Shown here in pieces: positions 46,504-55,300 of a stretch of DNA of 64,000 nt. Location of the stretch: the NCBI GenBank assembly GCA_963765875.1, contig CAVXYK010000013.1, positions 92,355-156,354 on the forward strand. The letters are read 5' to 3'. The position numbers were made by a program, and so were the translations under genes. The notes under the pieces are model-generated. The model made no database searches and had not been told where the DNA came from. It was given only the letters and a program-made list of their open reading frames with translations. Position 1 is the first letter of the stretch, and the number at the start of each line of letters is the position of its first letter. The DNA comes from JAWKOK01 sp963765875 (GTDB lineage Bacteria > Chloroflexota > Anaerolineae > Caldilineales > Caldilineaceae).

Positions 46504-47928
46504 TCACCGCGGCCGAGTCCGTCCCTCACCCCGCTGACGCTCCAACAGTGCACCCAATTCAACAACAACATCCGGTCGCTCATTCCACAGATTTTGCTGC
46601 TCGGCAGGGTCCGTCTCCATGTTGTAGAGTTGGCCGATGGGGCCGCCTGGTGTCGGCTCGACGCTGACCGGTTCGCTGAAACCGCCGGAGCCTAGGCCCA
46701 GCACCATTTTCCAATGCCCGTGGCGAATCGAGAATAGGCCGTCGCCCGAATGGTGGATGACCGACTGGCGAATCGGCTGCTGCAGTAGCCGGCCCTCAAG
46801 GGTCGGCAGCATGTTGAAGCTATCCTCGCCTGCATCCTCGGGTACTTCCACATCGGCGACCGCAGCACAGGTGGCCAGTAGGTCGGAGAGGCAGACGAGA
46901 TCGTCGTTGACGCTGCCGGCCGGAATACGGCCCGGCCAACGGGCCACCAACGGCTCGCGATGGCCGCCGTCCCAGATGTCGGCCTTTTGGCCGCGCAGCG
47001 AACCATTGGCCGCATGGCCGTAGGTCTCGCCGTCTGCGCAGGTCAGGCGACCGCCGTTGTCGCTGGTGACCAGGATCAGCGTGTTATCAGATTGCCCCGT
47101 CCGGTCCAGGGCATCCAGCACCTGACCGACCACCCAGTCGAAGAGCACGACCATGTCGCCACGGTCGCCGGCCTCACTAGCGCCGACGACGAAGTCGGGG
47201 CGCACGTCGCAGGGACGGTGGGGCGATGCCGCGGTCAGGTAGAGGAAGAAGGGGGCCTCATCGTCTGCCGCGGACTCAATCACTGCGACAGCCTTGGCTG
47301 CGAAAGTCACATCCACCTGATCGTCCTGCCAGTCCGGCGTCTGCATGCCCTTGCGTTGCTGGTTGTAGTAGATCTCCTTCTCGCGGTCGGGAATGCCGAC
47401 GGTGTGGTCGTCTTCGATATAACAGTAGGGCGGCATGTCCAGCGAGCCGGCGATGCCGAAATAGGAGTCGAAGCCCAGTTCGGTAGGGCCATTGCCGATG
47501 GGCTTGCTGTGGTCGATGTCGAAGCCGTCCAGGCTCCAGGCCGGGTTGCCGAAGTCGACAATGGGTTCGGTGCTGCCGTCGGTGCGCTGCCAGTTGAGGC
47601 CGACGTGCCACTTGCCCACGGCCGCGGTGCGATAGCCCGCCTGCTTGAGCAGAGAGGCCACCGTCATTCGCTCCGGCTCGATCAAGGGCGCGCCGTAGCC
47701 GCCCAGCACCCAGCGCTTGAGTCCGCCACGCCAGGCATAGCGCCCGGTCAGCACGGCATAGCGGCTGGGCGTGCAGACCGCCGACGATGAATGGGCGTCG
47801 GTCATGCGCACGCCTTCGGCGGCGATGCGATCCATGTTGGGCGTGGGGATCTTGGTGGCTCCGTAGCAGCCCAGATCGCCGTAGCCCATGTCGTCGGCCA
47901 TGATGTAGATGATGTTCGGTTTGGTCAT
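46504..47928 (-). CDS. Sulfatase (arylsulfatase-type, formylglycine Cys motif)
   Basis: Hydrolyses sulfate esters. The 474 residues start MTKPNIIYIMADDMGYGDLG with the metal-binding Asp pair (D12, D13). The formylglycine motif is 'SSSAVCTPSRYAVLTGRYAWR', Cys52 in C-x-P-S-R. 'LILVTSDNGGRLTCADG', 'WDGGHREPLVARWPGRIPAG' and 'GKWHVGLNW' are further sulfatase signatures. There is no signal peptide, so a cytoplasmic enzyme acting on imported sulfated sugars or other small sulfate esters is possible. The maturation enzyme is not in the window. Confidence 0.94.
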   Translation of the reverse strand: MTKPNIIYIMADDMGYGDLGCYGATKIPTPNMDRIAAEGVRMTDAHSSSAVCTPSRYAVLTGRYAWRGGLKRWVLGGYGAPLIEPERMTVASLLKQAGYRTAAVGKWHVGLNWQRTDGSTEPIVDFGNPAWSLDGFDIDHSKPIGNGPTELGFDSYFGIAGSLDMPPYCYIEDDHTVGIPDREKEIYYNQQRKGMQTPDWQDDQVDVTFAAKAVAVIESAADDEAPFFLYLTAASPHRPCDVRPDFVVGASEAGDRGDMVVLFDWVVGQVLDALDRTGQSDNTLILVTSDNGGRLTCADGETYGHAANGSLRGQKADIWDGGHREPLVARWPGRIPAGSVNDDLVCLSDLLATCAAVADVEVPEDAGEDSFNMLPTLEGRLLQQPIRQSVIHHSGDGLFSIRHGHWKMVLGLGSGGFSEPVSVEPTPGGPIGQLYNMETDPAEQQNLWNERPDVVVELGALLERQRGEGRTRPR

Positions 47929-47964
47929 GATTGCAAGTTGCCTTCCCAGATAAATGTAGAGGTT

Positions 47965-48066
47965 GCAGTGCTGATGGACCGCAGATTTGGCGGATGAGGC
48001 TGATTACCGCGGATAAAATCCGAACGAATCCGGTTTCGTCCGCCAAATCCGCGGTCCATCAGTGTG
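47965..48066. repeat. Hairpin repeat ACTGATGGACCGC..GATTTGGCGG
   Basis: GCTGATGGACCGCAGATTTG faces CAAATCCGCGGTCCATCAG across about 45 bases (GATGAGGCTGATTACCGCGG...). The interior resembles that of the CTAGCAG elements (GCGGAT..GCTGATT..CGCGGATAAA), but the ends differ. It overlaps the 3' end of the peroxidase-like pseudogene. Confidence 0.75.
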
Positions 48067-48269
48067 TGGCTGTACAATCGTCTTCCCGATCGGATTCGAG
48101 CGCCACGCCCAGTCCATCGGCCAGGCGGTTGACATAAGCGTAATAGCCGGTCACCTGGTTGATGTCGAGAATGGCGCGGTCGGAAAATTCGGCGTTTCGT
48201 AGAGCCTGGACATCGCCTTGATCCATGGCCCAAGGTTCACACGTTAGCGATGACTTGAATCCAGGCCAT
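48059..48269 (-). pseudogene. Peroxidase-related (AhpD/CMD-like) gene with internal deletion
   Basis: The ATG at 48269 has AGGAGACATC and opens MAWIQVIANV, the usual N-terminus of peroxidase-related AhpD-like enzymes, then stops at once. In another frame the C-terminal end follows: 'LTCEPWAMDQGDVQALRNAEFS', 'ILDINQVTGYYAYVNRLADGLGVALE'. About 110 central residues with the catalytic C-x-x-C are gone. The gene is dead by deletion, not by a read error. Confidence 0.8.
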
Positions 48270-48298
48270 GATGTCTCCTGTGTATTTGGAAAAGTGAA

Positions 48299-48386
48299 GC
48301 TGCGTGCTGCGTGCTACGTGCTGCGTGAAAACCGACTTGACTCACTTTTCACGCAGCACGCAGCACGCAGCACGTAGCAAGCAGCT
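48299..48386. repeat. Long CTGCGTG-family palindrome
   Basis: GCTGCGTGCTGCGTGCTAC... faces ...GCACGCAGCACGTAGCAAGC across ACCGACTTGACT. An 88-bp block, longest copy of the family. The right arm ends at the stop codon of the hexapeptide acyltransferase gene. Confidence 0.9.
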
Positions 48387-48388
48387 TC

Positions 48389-49033
48389 TCACCACCCGTA
48401 CCGCTCCGGTCCCCAGCTCGCCGTCGTCAACTCCTGCTTGACCATGGTCAACTGGCGATCCGGCAGGTCGTCGTGGAGCACCACACCGGGACCGACGACC
48501 GAGTAGACGCCGGTGCGGCGGCCGGGCATGATGATGGCGTTGACGCCGGTGCGGCTGAAGTCGCCGAAATAGGCGGCGTTGGAGGCGTGGGTCGGCACCT
48601 CGCGACGTCCTTTGATGCGCCAGGGTGACTCACCGTCGTCGAAGCGCAGGTTGCCGCAGACCGTGGCTGCGCCGAAGTCCACCGCCTCACCGACTACGCC
48701 CCAGATCTCACAGTAATGATAACAGTAGACGGTATCGAGAGCGACACCGCTAAATTCAGCGCCGTGGCCATAGACGCCACGCACGCCCAGGGTACTGTGT
48801 CCGCCGATCTGGCAGTAGTCGCGCACCCTGGTGTCCGCGCCGATGACGGCTGATCCCTCGATGATGGCCCCGTTGGTGATGCCGGCGTTGTCGCCCACCC
48901 ACAGATTGCCGCGTACAACTACCCGATTGCCGATGACTGCGTTCTCGCCCAGGACCACCTTGCCCTCGATCTCAGCGCCATCATGGATGCGCGCCGATGC
49001 CGGGATCACATTTTCGGTAATCTGCTGTGACAT
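48389..49033 (-). CDS. Left-handed beta-helix (hexapeptide) protein, partner of the nucleotidyltransferase
   Basis: A 214-residue protein starting MSQQITENVIPASARIHDGAEI. Repeated hexapeptides (I-x-G-x-V-V, V-I-G-x-x-V, 'GSAVIGADTRVRDYCQIGGHST') build a beta-helix as in the C-terminal domain of GlmU-like enzymes. 'AYFGDFSRTGVNAIIMPGRRTGVYSVVGPG' is typical. It overlaps the end of the nucleotidyltransferase gene by 53 bp in another frame. A single base change would fuse the two into one GlmU-like bifunctional protein, which is the common arrangement. So either these are overlapping genes or one gene with a frameshift. Confidence 0.8.
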   Translation of the reverse strand: MSQQITENVIPASARIHDGAEIEGKVVLGENAVIGNRVVVRGNLWVGDNAGITNGAIIEGSAVIGADTRVRDYCQIGGHSTLGVRGVYGHGAEFSGVALDTVYCYHYCEIWGVVGEAVDFGAATVCGNLRFDDGESPWRIKGRREVPTHASNAAYFGDFSRTGVNAIIMPGRRTGVYSVVGPGVVLHDDLPDRQLTMVKQELTTASWGPERYGW

Positions 49034-49769
49034 GTGCTTCAATCACGCGATGGTTGGCTTCGAGGATGTGCCACGGCTTATCGAGATCGACGAAGTAGCC
49101 GGCAGTCTCAACGGCCAGCACGTCGGCGCTCTCGTCGATCATCATCTGCAACGACTGGGCGATCTCGCTCTCGACCGGCGGCATGCCGCCCACCGGCACG
49201 CTGTGGACGATGCCGGGATTGTCGCGCAGATAGCCCAAGGCTTCGGCCCGCATGGCGTAGAGTCCGCAGAGGCGATACTTGCCCTCGCGTGGATGGCCTT
49301 CGATGCCTGTGAGTCTGCTTTCCTTGAAGTCGGCCACGATCCAGTCGTGGGGTCGTTCGTCGCCCAGCGGCTGGATCAGCGCTGCGGCCATCGGGCGATC
49401 CGCCTCGAATCGCTGCTTCAGCCGGTTCAGATCGGCGACATCCGTGACACTGTCCCCGGCCAGCACCAGGAAGTCGCCTTCGAGCAACGATGCGGCCTGC
49501 AGTACCGCGTCGGCGCTGCCCGTCGGGTGAGGTTGGCGTACGAATTGGATACCCGCAGCAGAGCCTCGCAGGGCAGCGCGCACACTGGCCTCGCCATCTC
49601 CAGTGACGACGATCACGCGCTCGATGCCCAACTCGCCGACCTGATCGACCAGGCGACGTACTGCAGGGATGTTGGCGATCGGAAAGGCGACTTTGTTGCG
49701 TACGACATTGTAGGGCCAGAAACGGCTTCCATTTCCGGCCGCAAGTATGACGGCAGATTGAATTGGCAT
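48981..49769 (-). CDS. Sugar-phosphate nucleotidyltransferase (GlmU/RmlA-like)
   Basis: A 262-residue nucleotidyltransferase: 'MPIQSAVILAAGNGSRFWPYN' is the nucleotide-binding loop (L-A-A-G-x-G-(S/T)-R), 'FLVLAGDSVTDVADLNRLKQRF' carries the metal Asp, and 'GGMPPVESEIAQSLQMMIDE' and 'YFVDLDKPWHILEANHR' finish the domain. It makes an NDP-sugar from a sugar phosphate. The last 17 residues (VTADYRKCDPGIGAHP) look unrelated to the family, and the beta-helix domain starts in the other frame exactly there, so a +1 error is likely. Confidence 0.88.
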   Translation of the reverse strand: MPIQSAVILAAGNGSRFWPYNVVRNKVAFPIANIPAVRRLVDQVGELGIERVIVVTGDGEASVRAALRGSAAGIQFVRQPHPTGSADAVLQAASLLEGDFLVLAGDSVTDVADLNRLKQRFEADRPMAAALIQPLGDERPHDWIVADFKESRLTGIEGHPREGKYRLCGLYAMRAEALGYLRDNPGIVHSVPVGGMPPVESEIAQSLQMMIDESADVLAVETAGYFVDLDKPWHILEANHRVIEAHVTADYRKCDPGIGAHP

Positions 49770-50090
49770 GGGTATACTCTCTTCCGATGTGGATGCCGGC
49801 GAAATGCATTGCAGGATAATTCATCCCATGATAGGTTGACTTTGTCAAATGCCGATCATGAGCTGTCTGCCGCTCTAGATTCCGTTGACAATTGGTCAGC
49901 AACGGGTTCAGGCTGGCTGCAAACAGATAGAAGCGTTTCCGGCGCTTCAGCCCAGCCGCTGAGGCAGCTTTTTACAACTGAACTGAAGCACAACGGGATC
50001 ATGAGTTTCGTAGGTCACGCTTGCAGCGTGACGAGGTACGCGTGCCAGACGGATCCAGAGGTCAACGTAGTCTATGAAAGAGGAAAAAGG
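49770..50090. other. 321-bp gap with a short hairpin
   Basis: GTCACGCTTGCAGCGTGAC (50014-50032) is a perfect 8-bp stem with a 3-base loop, no T-tract. It lies 60 bases upstream of the adenylyltransferase-like gene. No other feature. Confidence 0.5.
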
Positions 50091-50934
50091 ATGAGGAGAC
50101 AAGAACAGGTGCTGAAGCAGTTCGACGCGTGGGCGCAGAACAATGACCTGGTCCGTGCCGCCATTCTGACCAGTAGCCGGGCCAACCCCGAACGCGAGAC
50201 GGACGTGTTGTCGGATTACGACATTGAGCTTTACGTTGCAGATCTCAATTCTTTTCGACAGGGCGACGAATGGCTCAGCCACTTTGGCGACGTGATGGTT
50301 CGCTGGCCATTCAATCCGCTGGACAGCGACTGGGAGGGAATCACGCGGCTGATCATCTTTCGAGACAACGTACGCATCGATTTCCAGATCCACGAGGCTG
50401 CGATGGTCGCGCCGGATGCCTACGACGATGACTACAGGATCCTGCTGGACAAGGACGGGCTTGATGGCTGGGCTCAAGCCGCCGACCCACACCGAGCACC
50501 TTGTGAAAAAGCCGATTCGGGACGAATATGAAGTGTTGGTCAATGAATTCTGGTGGAACGCACATTACGTGCCCAAGTATCTGCGACGAGACGAACTGCC
50601 TTTTGCCGCCAGCATGCTTGGCCAGGCGGTGCGAGATGAGTACTTGCACACTGTGCTTGAGTGGGCCATCGGACTTCAGAACGACTGGTCAGTCAACACC
50701 GGCGTGCGTGGTCGATATTTTAAGCGATATCTTGATGCGCAAACGTGGAGAGAGTACGAGTCCACGTTTGCTGGAGCAGCTATCGAGGAGCAGTGGGAGG
50801 CCTTCTTCAATGCCGTCGCCCTCTTCAGGAGAATCGCTAAGCTTGTCGGTGACAGTCTCGGCTATCCGTACCCTGGGACGGTTGATAGGGAAATGACTGA
50901 GTACTACAGGTGGATACGGTCTATAGGTGATTGA
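50091..50934 (+). CDS. ANT(6)-like aminoglycoside 6-adenylyltransferase family protein (frameshift)
   Basis: Starts MRRQEQVLKQFDAWAQNNDL. The nucleotidyltransferase core is 'AAILTSSRANPERETDVLSDYDIELYV' (G/S-S-R-A-N-P...S-D-(Y/F)-D-(I/V)). The frame breaks near 50463. Removing one T joins 'DKDGL' to MAGLKPPTHTEHLVKKPIRDEYE and 'EFWWNAHYVPKYLRRDELPFA', the classical ANT(6) middle. The C-terminus is 'ALFRRIAKLVGDSLGYPYPGTVDREMTEYYRWI'. The corrected length is about 280, as in AadE proteins. Whether it confers streptomycin resistance is unknown. Its 3' end overlaps the convergent phosphatase gene by 14 bp. Confidence 0.87.
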
Positions 50935-51526
50935 TGCTCGCAGCCTGATCAAGCGTATAGGCTGCCCCATCGAATTGCACGACTGTGATTGAGCATTCAC
51001 GCATGACGTCACCACTGAAAGGCGTCGCCGCCAGTGCTGGATTGGCTGCTGCGATTTCGTCGACGGAAAAAACGTTGAGCAGAAAATCAGCGATGGCGCC
51101 GCCGTGGGATGCGGCGACGACGGTTCCTTGCGGCCGGCGCCTGTAGGTATCAGCGACAAACGATTCGACTCGTCTGCCGCAATCTGACGACGAATCGCCG
51201 ACCGGCGGAATCCACGTCCGTTCGACGTTGTTGCGCTCCCACATGGCGATGAATTCGTTGACTGTCTGGCCGGGCAGATCGCCGTAGCTGGCACGCTCAC
51301 GCAGACGCGCGTCCTGGAAGACCGCCAGGCCGAGCGGCGCAGCAATGATCTCTGCCGTCTGTCTGGCGCGACTCAAGGGGCTGGCGTAGACCTGGTCGGT
51401 GCTCTGGTCTGCCAGCCAAGCTGCCGTGGCTTTGGCCTCGCCGACGCCTTTCTGCGTCAACGGCGGGTCAAGATTGTCGCCCAGTCGGTTGAACGTGCCG
51501 TGGCGAACGAAGAAGATGGTTGTCAT
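50921..51526 (-). CDS. Histidine phosphatase family protein
   Basis: A phosphoglycerate-mutase-like phosphatase of 201 residues. The R-H-G motif is 'TIFFVRHGTFNRLGDNLDPPLTQKG' with the nucleophilic His at about residue 9. 'VYASPLSRARQTAEIIAAPLGL' and the second His in 'TVVAASHGGAIADFLL' complete the active site. Substrate unknown. It overlaps the 3' end of the convergent plus-strand gene. Confidence 0.9.
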   Translation of the reverse strand: MTTIFFVRHGTFNRLGDNLDPPLTQKGVGEAKATAAWLADQSTDQVYASPLSRARQTAEIIAAPLGLAVFQDARLRERASYGDLPGQTVNEFIAMWERNNVERTWIPPVGDSSSDCGRRVESFVADTYRRRPQGTVVAASHGGAIADFLLNVFSVDEIAAANPALAATPFSGDVMRECSITVVQFDGAAYTLDQAASINHL

Positions 51527-51548
51527 GGGCCGCTCCTACATGGCTCGA

Positions 51549-51943
51549 TCATATTCGATCTTGAATCGCAGGCATTATGAGCGTAGCAACGAGTAGCAAT
51601 GTCGGTGGGGAGAGCCAGGTCAGATAGACAAAGCTGCCCACGAGAATCGCGATGCACATGGCGATCGTCGGCATCTGATTCAGTGATATGTTCGATCTGT
51701 ACACATCATCAGTGAGCGCGGCGAGCAGGCGCGGCGCACCGATCTGCTCAAGCTGGGCTAGCGGCGCCTGTAGTATGCGTTAAACTCAAGGACGAACGTC
51801 GATGTCAACGGTTCGCCGGACGTCAGGCGCTGACTAATCAGCGCTACAATGGCGACATTGGCGAACCCTGTCAGCGGGCTGACGATGGTGACGATCAGCA
51901 ATGTGGATTGGGGGATGTAACGAAGGAGCCCCATCAGCTTCAT
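51549..51943 (-). pseudogene. Cyclic-peptide ABC exporter (PvdE/SyrD type) remnant
   Basis: ATG at 51943: 'MKLMGLLRYIPQSTLLIVTIVSPLTGFANVAIVALISQRL', the first membrane helix of cyclic-peptide exporters. It breaks near 51770. The adjacent frame reads 'APLAQLEQIGAPRLLAALTDDVYRSNISLNQMPTIAMCIAILVGSFVYLTWLSPP', the characteristic E-x-I-G-A-x-R-(L/I)-L-A-A-L-T-D-D segment, then stops. Part of the second helix region and all of the ATPase domain are missing. In NRPS clusters this exporter secretes the product; here it is dead. Confidence 0.78.
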
Positions 51944-51959
51944 GGAGTGCGCTCCCCCC

Positions 51960-52355
51960 CCTCTGTCCCAAGAAATCGTAGATCCCGCCGTTGTACCTTA
52001 TCCACCATCACCTCGCGCCATAGGCCATTGGCTGGTTGCCGCGAATCTTCGGATCGATGATCGCAAGACGACTGTTGCCTAAGGCCGATCCAAAGAAATA
52101 ATGATCCACGAAGAGCACCAATAAACACGAAGTAAGGGTTGCCCTTCGTGAATCTTCGTGAATCTTCGTGACGATTCGTGTTCCTTCGTGGATAGTTATT
52201 TTCCTGCATTGGCCCAAGGCAAGTCTGCCGCCCGTATCAAGAAATTGGTCGCGTCCATCTGGACTGCGGTACTGAAAGGGCCTGCGTGAATTTTTCGATT
52301 TGTCCCCGCTCTACGGTTGAGCCATCTAGGTGCAGATGCCGGTAATTCCACACAT
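51960..52355 (-). pseudogene. Asparagine synthetase N-terminal fragment, split by a repeat
   Basis: ATG at 52355: MCGITGIC, with Cys2 as glutaminase nucleophile. In shifting frames follow 'DGSTVERGQIEKFTQAL', 'YRSPDGRDQFLDTGGRLALG', then a CACGAAG repeat element, then 'LGNSRLAIIDPKIRGNQPMA' and 'RYNGGIYDFLG' (usual YNGEIYNF). Only about the first 100 residues of a class II amidotransferase are present. The element lies precisely between ALG and ALGNSRLAIID. Asparagine-synthetase homologues occur in peptide clusters, often as amidotransferase or cyclase. Confidence 0.82.
52090..52205. mobile_element. CACGAAG hairpin element inserted in asparagine synthetase
   Basis: Arms GATCCACGAAGAGCACC.. 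and ..GTTCCTTCGTGGATAG around CTTCGTGAATCTTCGTGAA repeats. On the minus strand the flanks are GCCTTGGGCCAATGCAG and GCCTTAGGCAACAG, which read as a duplicated target of about 10 bases. A second copy with shared flanking sequence (ATGCA.. to ..CTTTGGAT) is at 63505-63608. Confidence 0.72.
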
Positions 52356-52377
52356 GCCGCTGTCCCAGCCTCCGTGT

Positions 52378-55300
52378 CTAGTGGTTCGTGTCTTTCCAGT
52401 ATTCCGCTATCCATTCATCGATGGTTCGCCTCAGCGCCTCAGCAATACGTTCGATGTTATCATCTTCCAAGAGTAGACTGCGGTGTGTTGTGTCTGGGAA
52501 TCGGACGATCTCTAGATTGTCGGATAGTGCAGCCCAACCCCGCTGTCGAAAATTCACCAACGGATCATCACTTTGGTAGAGCACCAGCCTAAGTTCTCCC
52601 GCTTCTGCACGATAGCCATGCATCGCCGACACTTGCGCTTCGTACACCGCTGCCATCCTGTGCAGATCTGGATCCTTCCAGTGCAACAGTCGGCGAGACA
52701 GTCTCCGCCAACGACTGAACAGTGTACGACCAATCGCGTCCAGATGATGGCCTTCACGACGGTAGTCCAGCATGCGTCGCCAGAAGTAGAGGGTGTCTCG
52801 CGGAGGCAATGACCATGAGGGGCCATTGTGTGGCTGGCTTACATCCAAGAGCAGTAGCACCGGCGCTGCGCATCCTTGTTGATTCAATATCTGTGCCATC
52901 TCGTAGGCCACGTGACCGCCAAAACACATGCCTCCCAATAGATAGGGGCCATCCGGCTGGAACTGGCGCAGGTCATGTACATATTGGGTGGCCATCTCCT
53001 CGACGGTGGTAGGGGGGAGCGAATTATCGTCCAGCCCGTTCGGATCAAAGCCAAAGAGAGGTTGGTCGGGCCCAAGCTGCTGCGCCAGCCGGGCAAAGCG
53101 CACCGATGTGCTACCCGCCGGCGGCACCAGGAAGAGTATCGGGCGTGAGCCGCTCGGCTGTACAGGGACCAACGAACCCCATGTGGGGGCCAATCCCTGC
53201 TGTTCAATGACCATTGCCTGCTGGCGCACCGTCGGGCCGTGGAAGAGTGAGGCCACCGGCATTGCCTGTCCGGTTGCTTTCTCGATTCTGGACATAAGAC
53301 GAACGGCAAGAAGTGAATGCCCGCCTACGGCGAAAAAGTCGTCGTCTACGCCAAGGGCTTGCACATCCAAGACTTGCTGCCATATCGAAAGCAGTTGCTG
53401 TTCCAACGCAGTCTCAGGTGCTTGAACAGAAGAGACCGTAGTTCCAGGATTCGGTTCCGGCAAGCATTGACGATCGATTTTTCCTGTTGGATGTCATTGG
53501 GAATGCGTCGATCGGCACTATCGACGCAGGTACCATATAGCTCGGCAGACATCGGTTCAGGTGTTCTGCTAGGTCGGCTGATTCAGGCGCGGTTCCATCA
53601 CGGGGAATCCACCATGCCACCAGTCGCTTGCCCACTGGGCCATCCTCACGCAGATCTACGACGCCATCAAGCACCGCCGGATGCTGCCGCAGCACGGTTT
53701 CGATTTCGCCCGGCTCGACACGGAAGCCTCGAAGCTTGACCTGGCGATCCATACGGTTCAGAAACTCGATTGTTCCGTCCTTGTGATAGCGAGCCAGGTC
53801 TCCGGTGCGGTAGAGGCGGGCATCCGGGTCGTTACTGAAGGGGTTCACGATGAATCGGCGTGCAGTCTGGTCAGGTTGGTTGAGATAGCCAAGCGCAAGT
53901 CCGGCGCCACCGATATAGAGTTCACCGGCTACGCCGATCGGAACGGGCTGCACGTTGCTGTCAAGAATGTATACTTGCTGGTTCGACAGCGGCCTGCCAA
54001 TCGGCACGATGGGGTTCTCAGCATTAACCGTTTGGACCAGGTGCCACGTGGCAAAGGTGGTGGATTCGGTGGGGCCATATACGTGGATCAGACGTCGTGG
54101 CGGGCCTGCTGCCAGGACAATTCTGCACATGGCGAGGACTTCCGATTCGCCGCCGAATAGAGAGTCTTCAGACCAGAAAACAGCGAAGAATCTTCTTCGA
54201 CTGAATCGGTTGAAGAGAGCGGTCGTCATAAAGGCGGTCGTAATTCGAAGTTGCTCGATCGTCTGCGGATAGCGAAGTGGTGGAGAGTATCACCTCTTTG
54301 TCGAGAATGGCAACCGCCGCACCTTTCAACAGCGCACCCCAAATCTCGAAGGTCGTCGCATCAAAGGCTAGATCGGAAGAATGTGCAACGATATCTGTTG
54401 GTCCTAGGCGTACAAAGTCGACGTCCAGCGCCAATGAAACGACTGCTTGATGAGGAATCACGACGCCTTTCGGTAGGCCGGTTGAGCCACTGGTGTACAT
54501 AACGTAGGCTGGGTGTTCCGGCTTGATGGTCACAGGCGGGGGATCGCTTGGGCAGCTTGCTGCTGCGTCGAACAATGCTGTAAAGGAAAGAAGTTCAAGA
54601 CTGGCGATATTCAGGTCGGGCAGCATGCCTGCGTGAGAAATGATTCGCTCTAGAGCGGCTTCCTTGACCATGCTCCGCAAGCGAACCTGCGGTGAGGCCA
54701 GATCCAGCGGGATGTATGCTGCGCCGCTTTTGAGGATCGCAAGCATTGTGAGCACTGCCTCTGGTGATCGGTCGAGGTAGAGGCCAACCCGGTCGCCGGG
54801 ACGCACGCCGATGCGGATCAGGTGGTGGGCGAGGCGATCTGGCGCCTTGCTCGATCTCTCGGTACTTGAATCGTCGGTCCATTGCGATGAGTGCAATTGA
54901 ATTCGGCGTTCTGTTTGCCTGCCGCGTGAAACAATGATGGATCGAGTCGCCACTTGGGTAGTCGGCAGCGGTCCCGTTCCATTCGATCAACATCTGCTCT
55001 CGTTCAGCCTGAGTGAGAATGGGCAGAAGCGATATGGGCTGGGTTGGATCAGCAACGATGCTCTCCAGCAGGGTTTGAAAGTGGTGTGACATACGACAAA
55101 TCGTATCGGCTTCAAACAGATCGCTGTCGTAACCAAAGCTTGTGTGCAACACACCCTCACGTTCGCTGACATTTAGGGTCAGGTCAAACTTGGCGAACTG
55201 CGTCTTTTTTTGAATCTGATCCGTCTCTAATCCGGCAAGCGAGAAGTCTTGTTGGTGCGCATTATGTAGCGTAAACATGACTTGGAAGAGCGGCGAATGG

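Noticed and set aside
48831..50000. Long N-terminal extension (plus strand) of the ANT(6)-like gene
   Set aside because: It runs antisense through the nucleotidyltransferase gene; family similarity and a ribosome-binding site start only at 50091.
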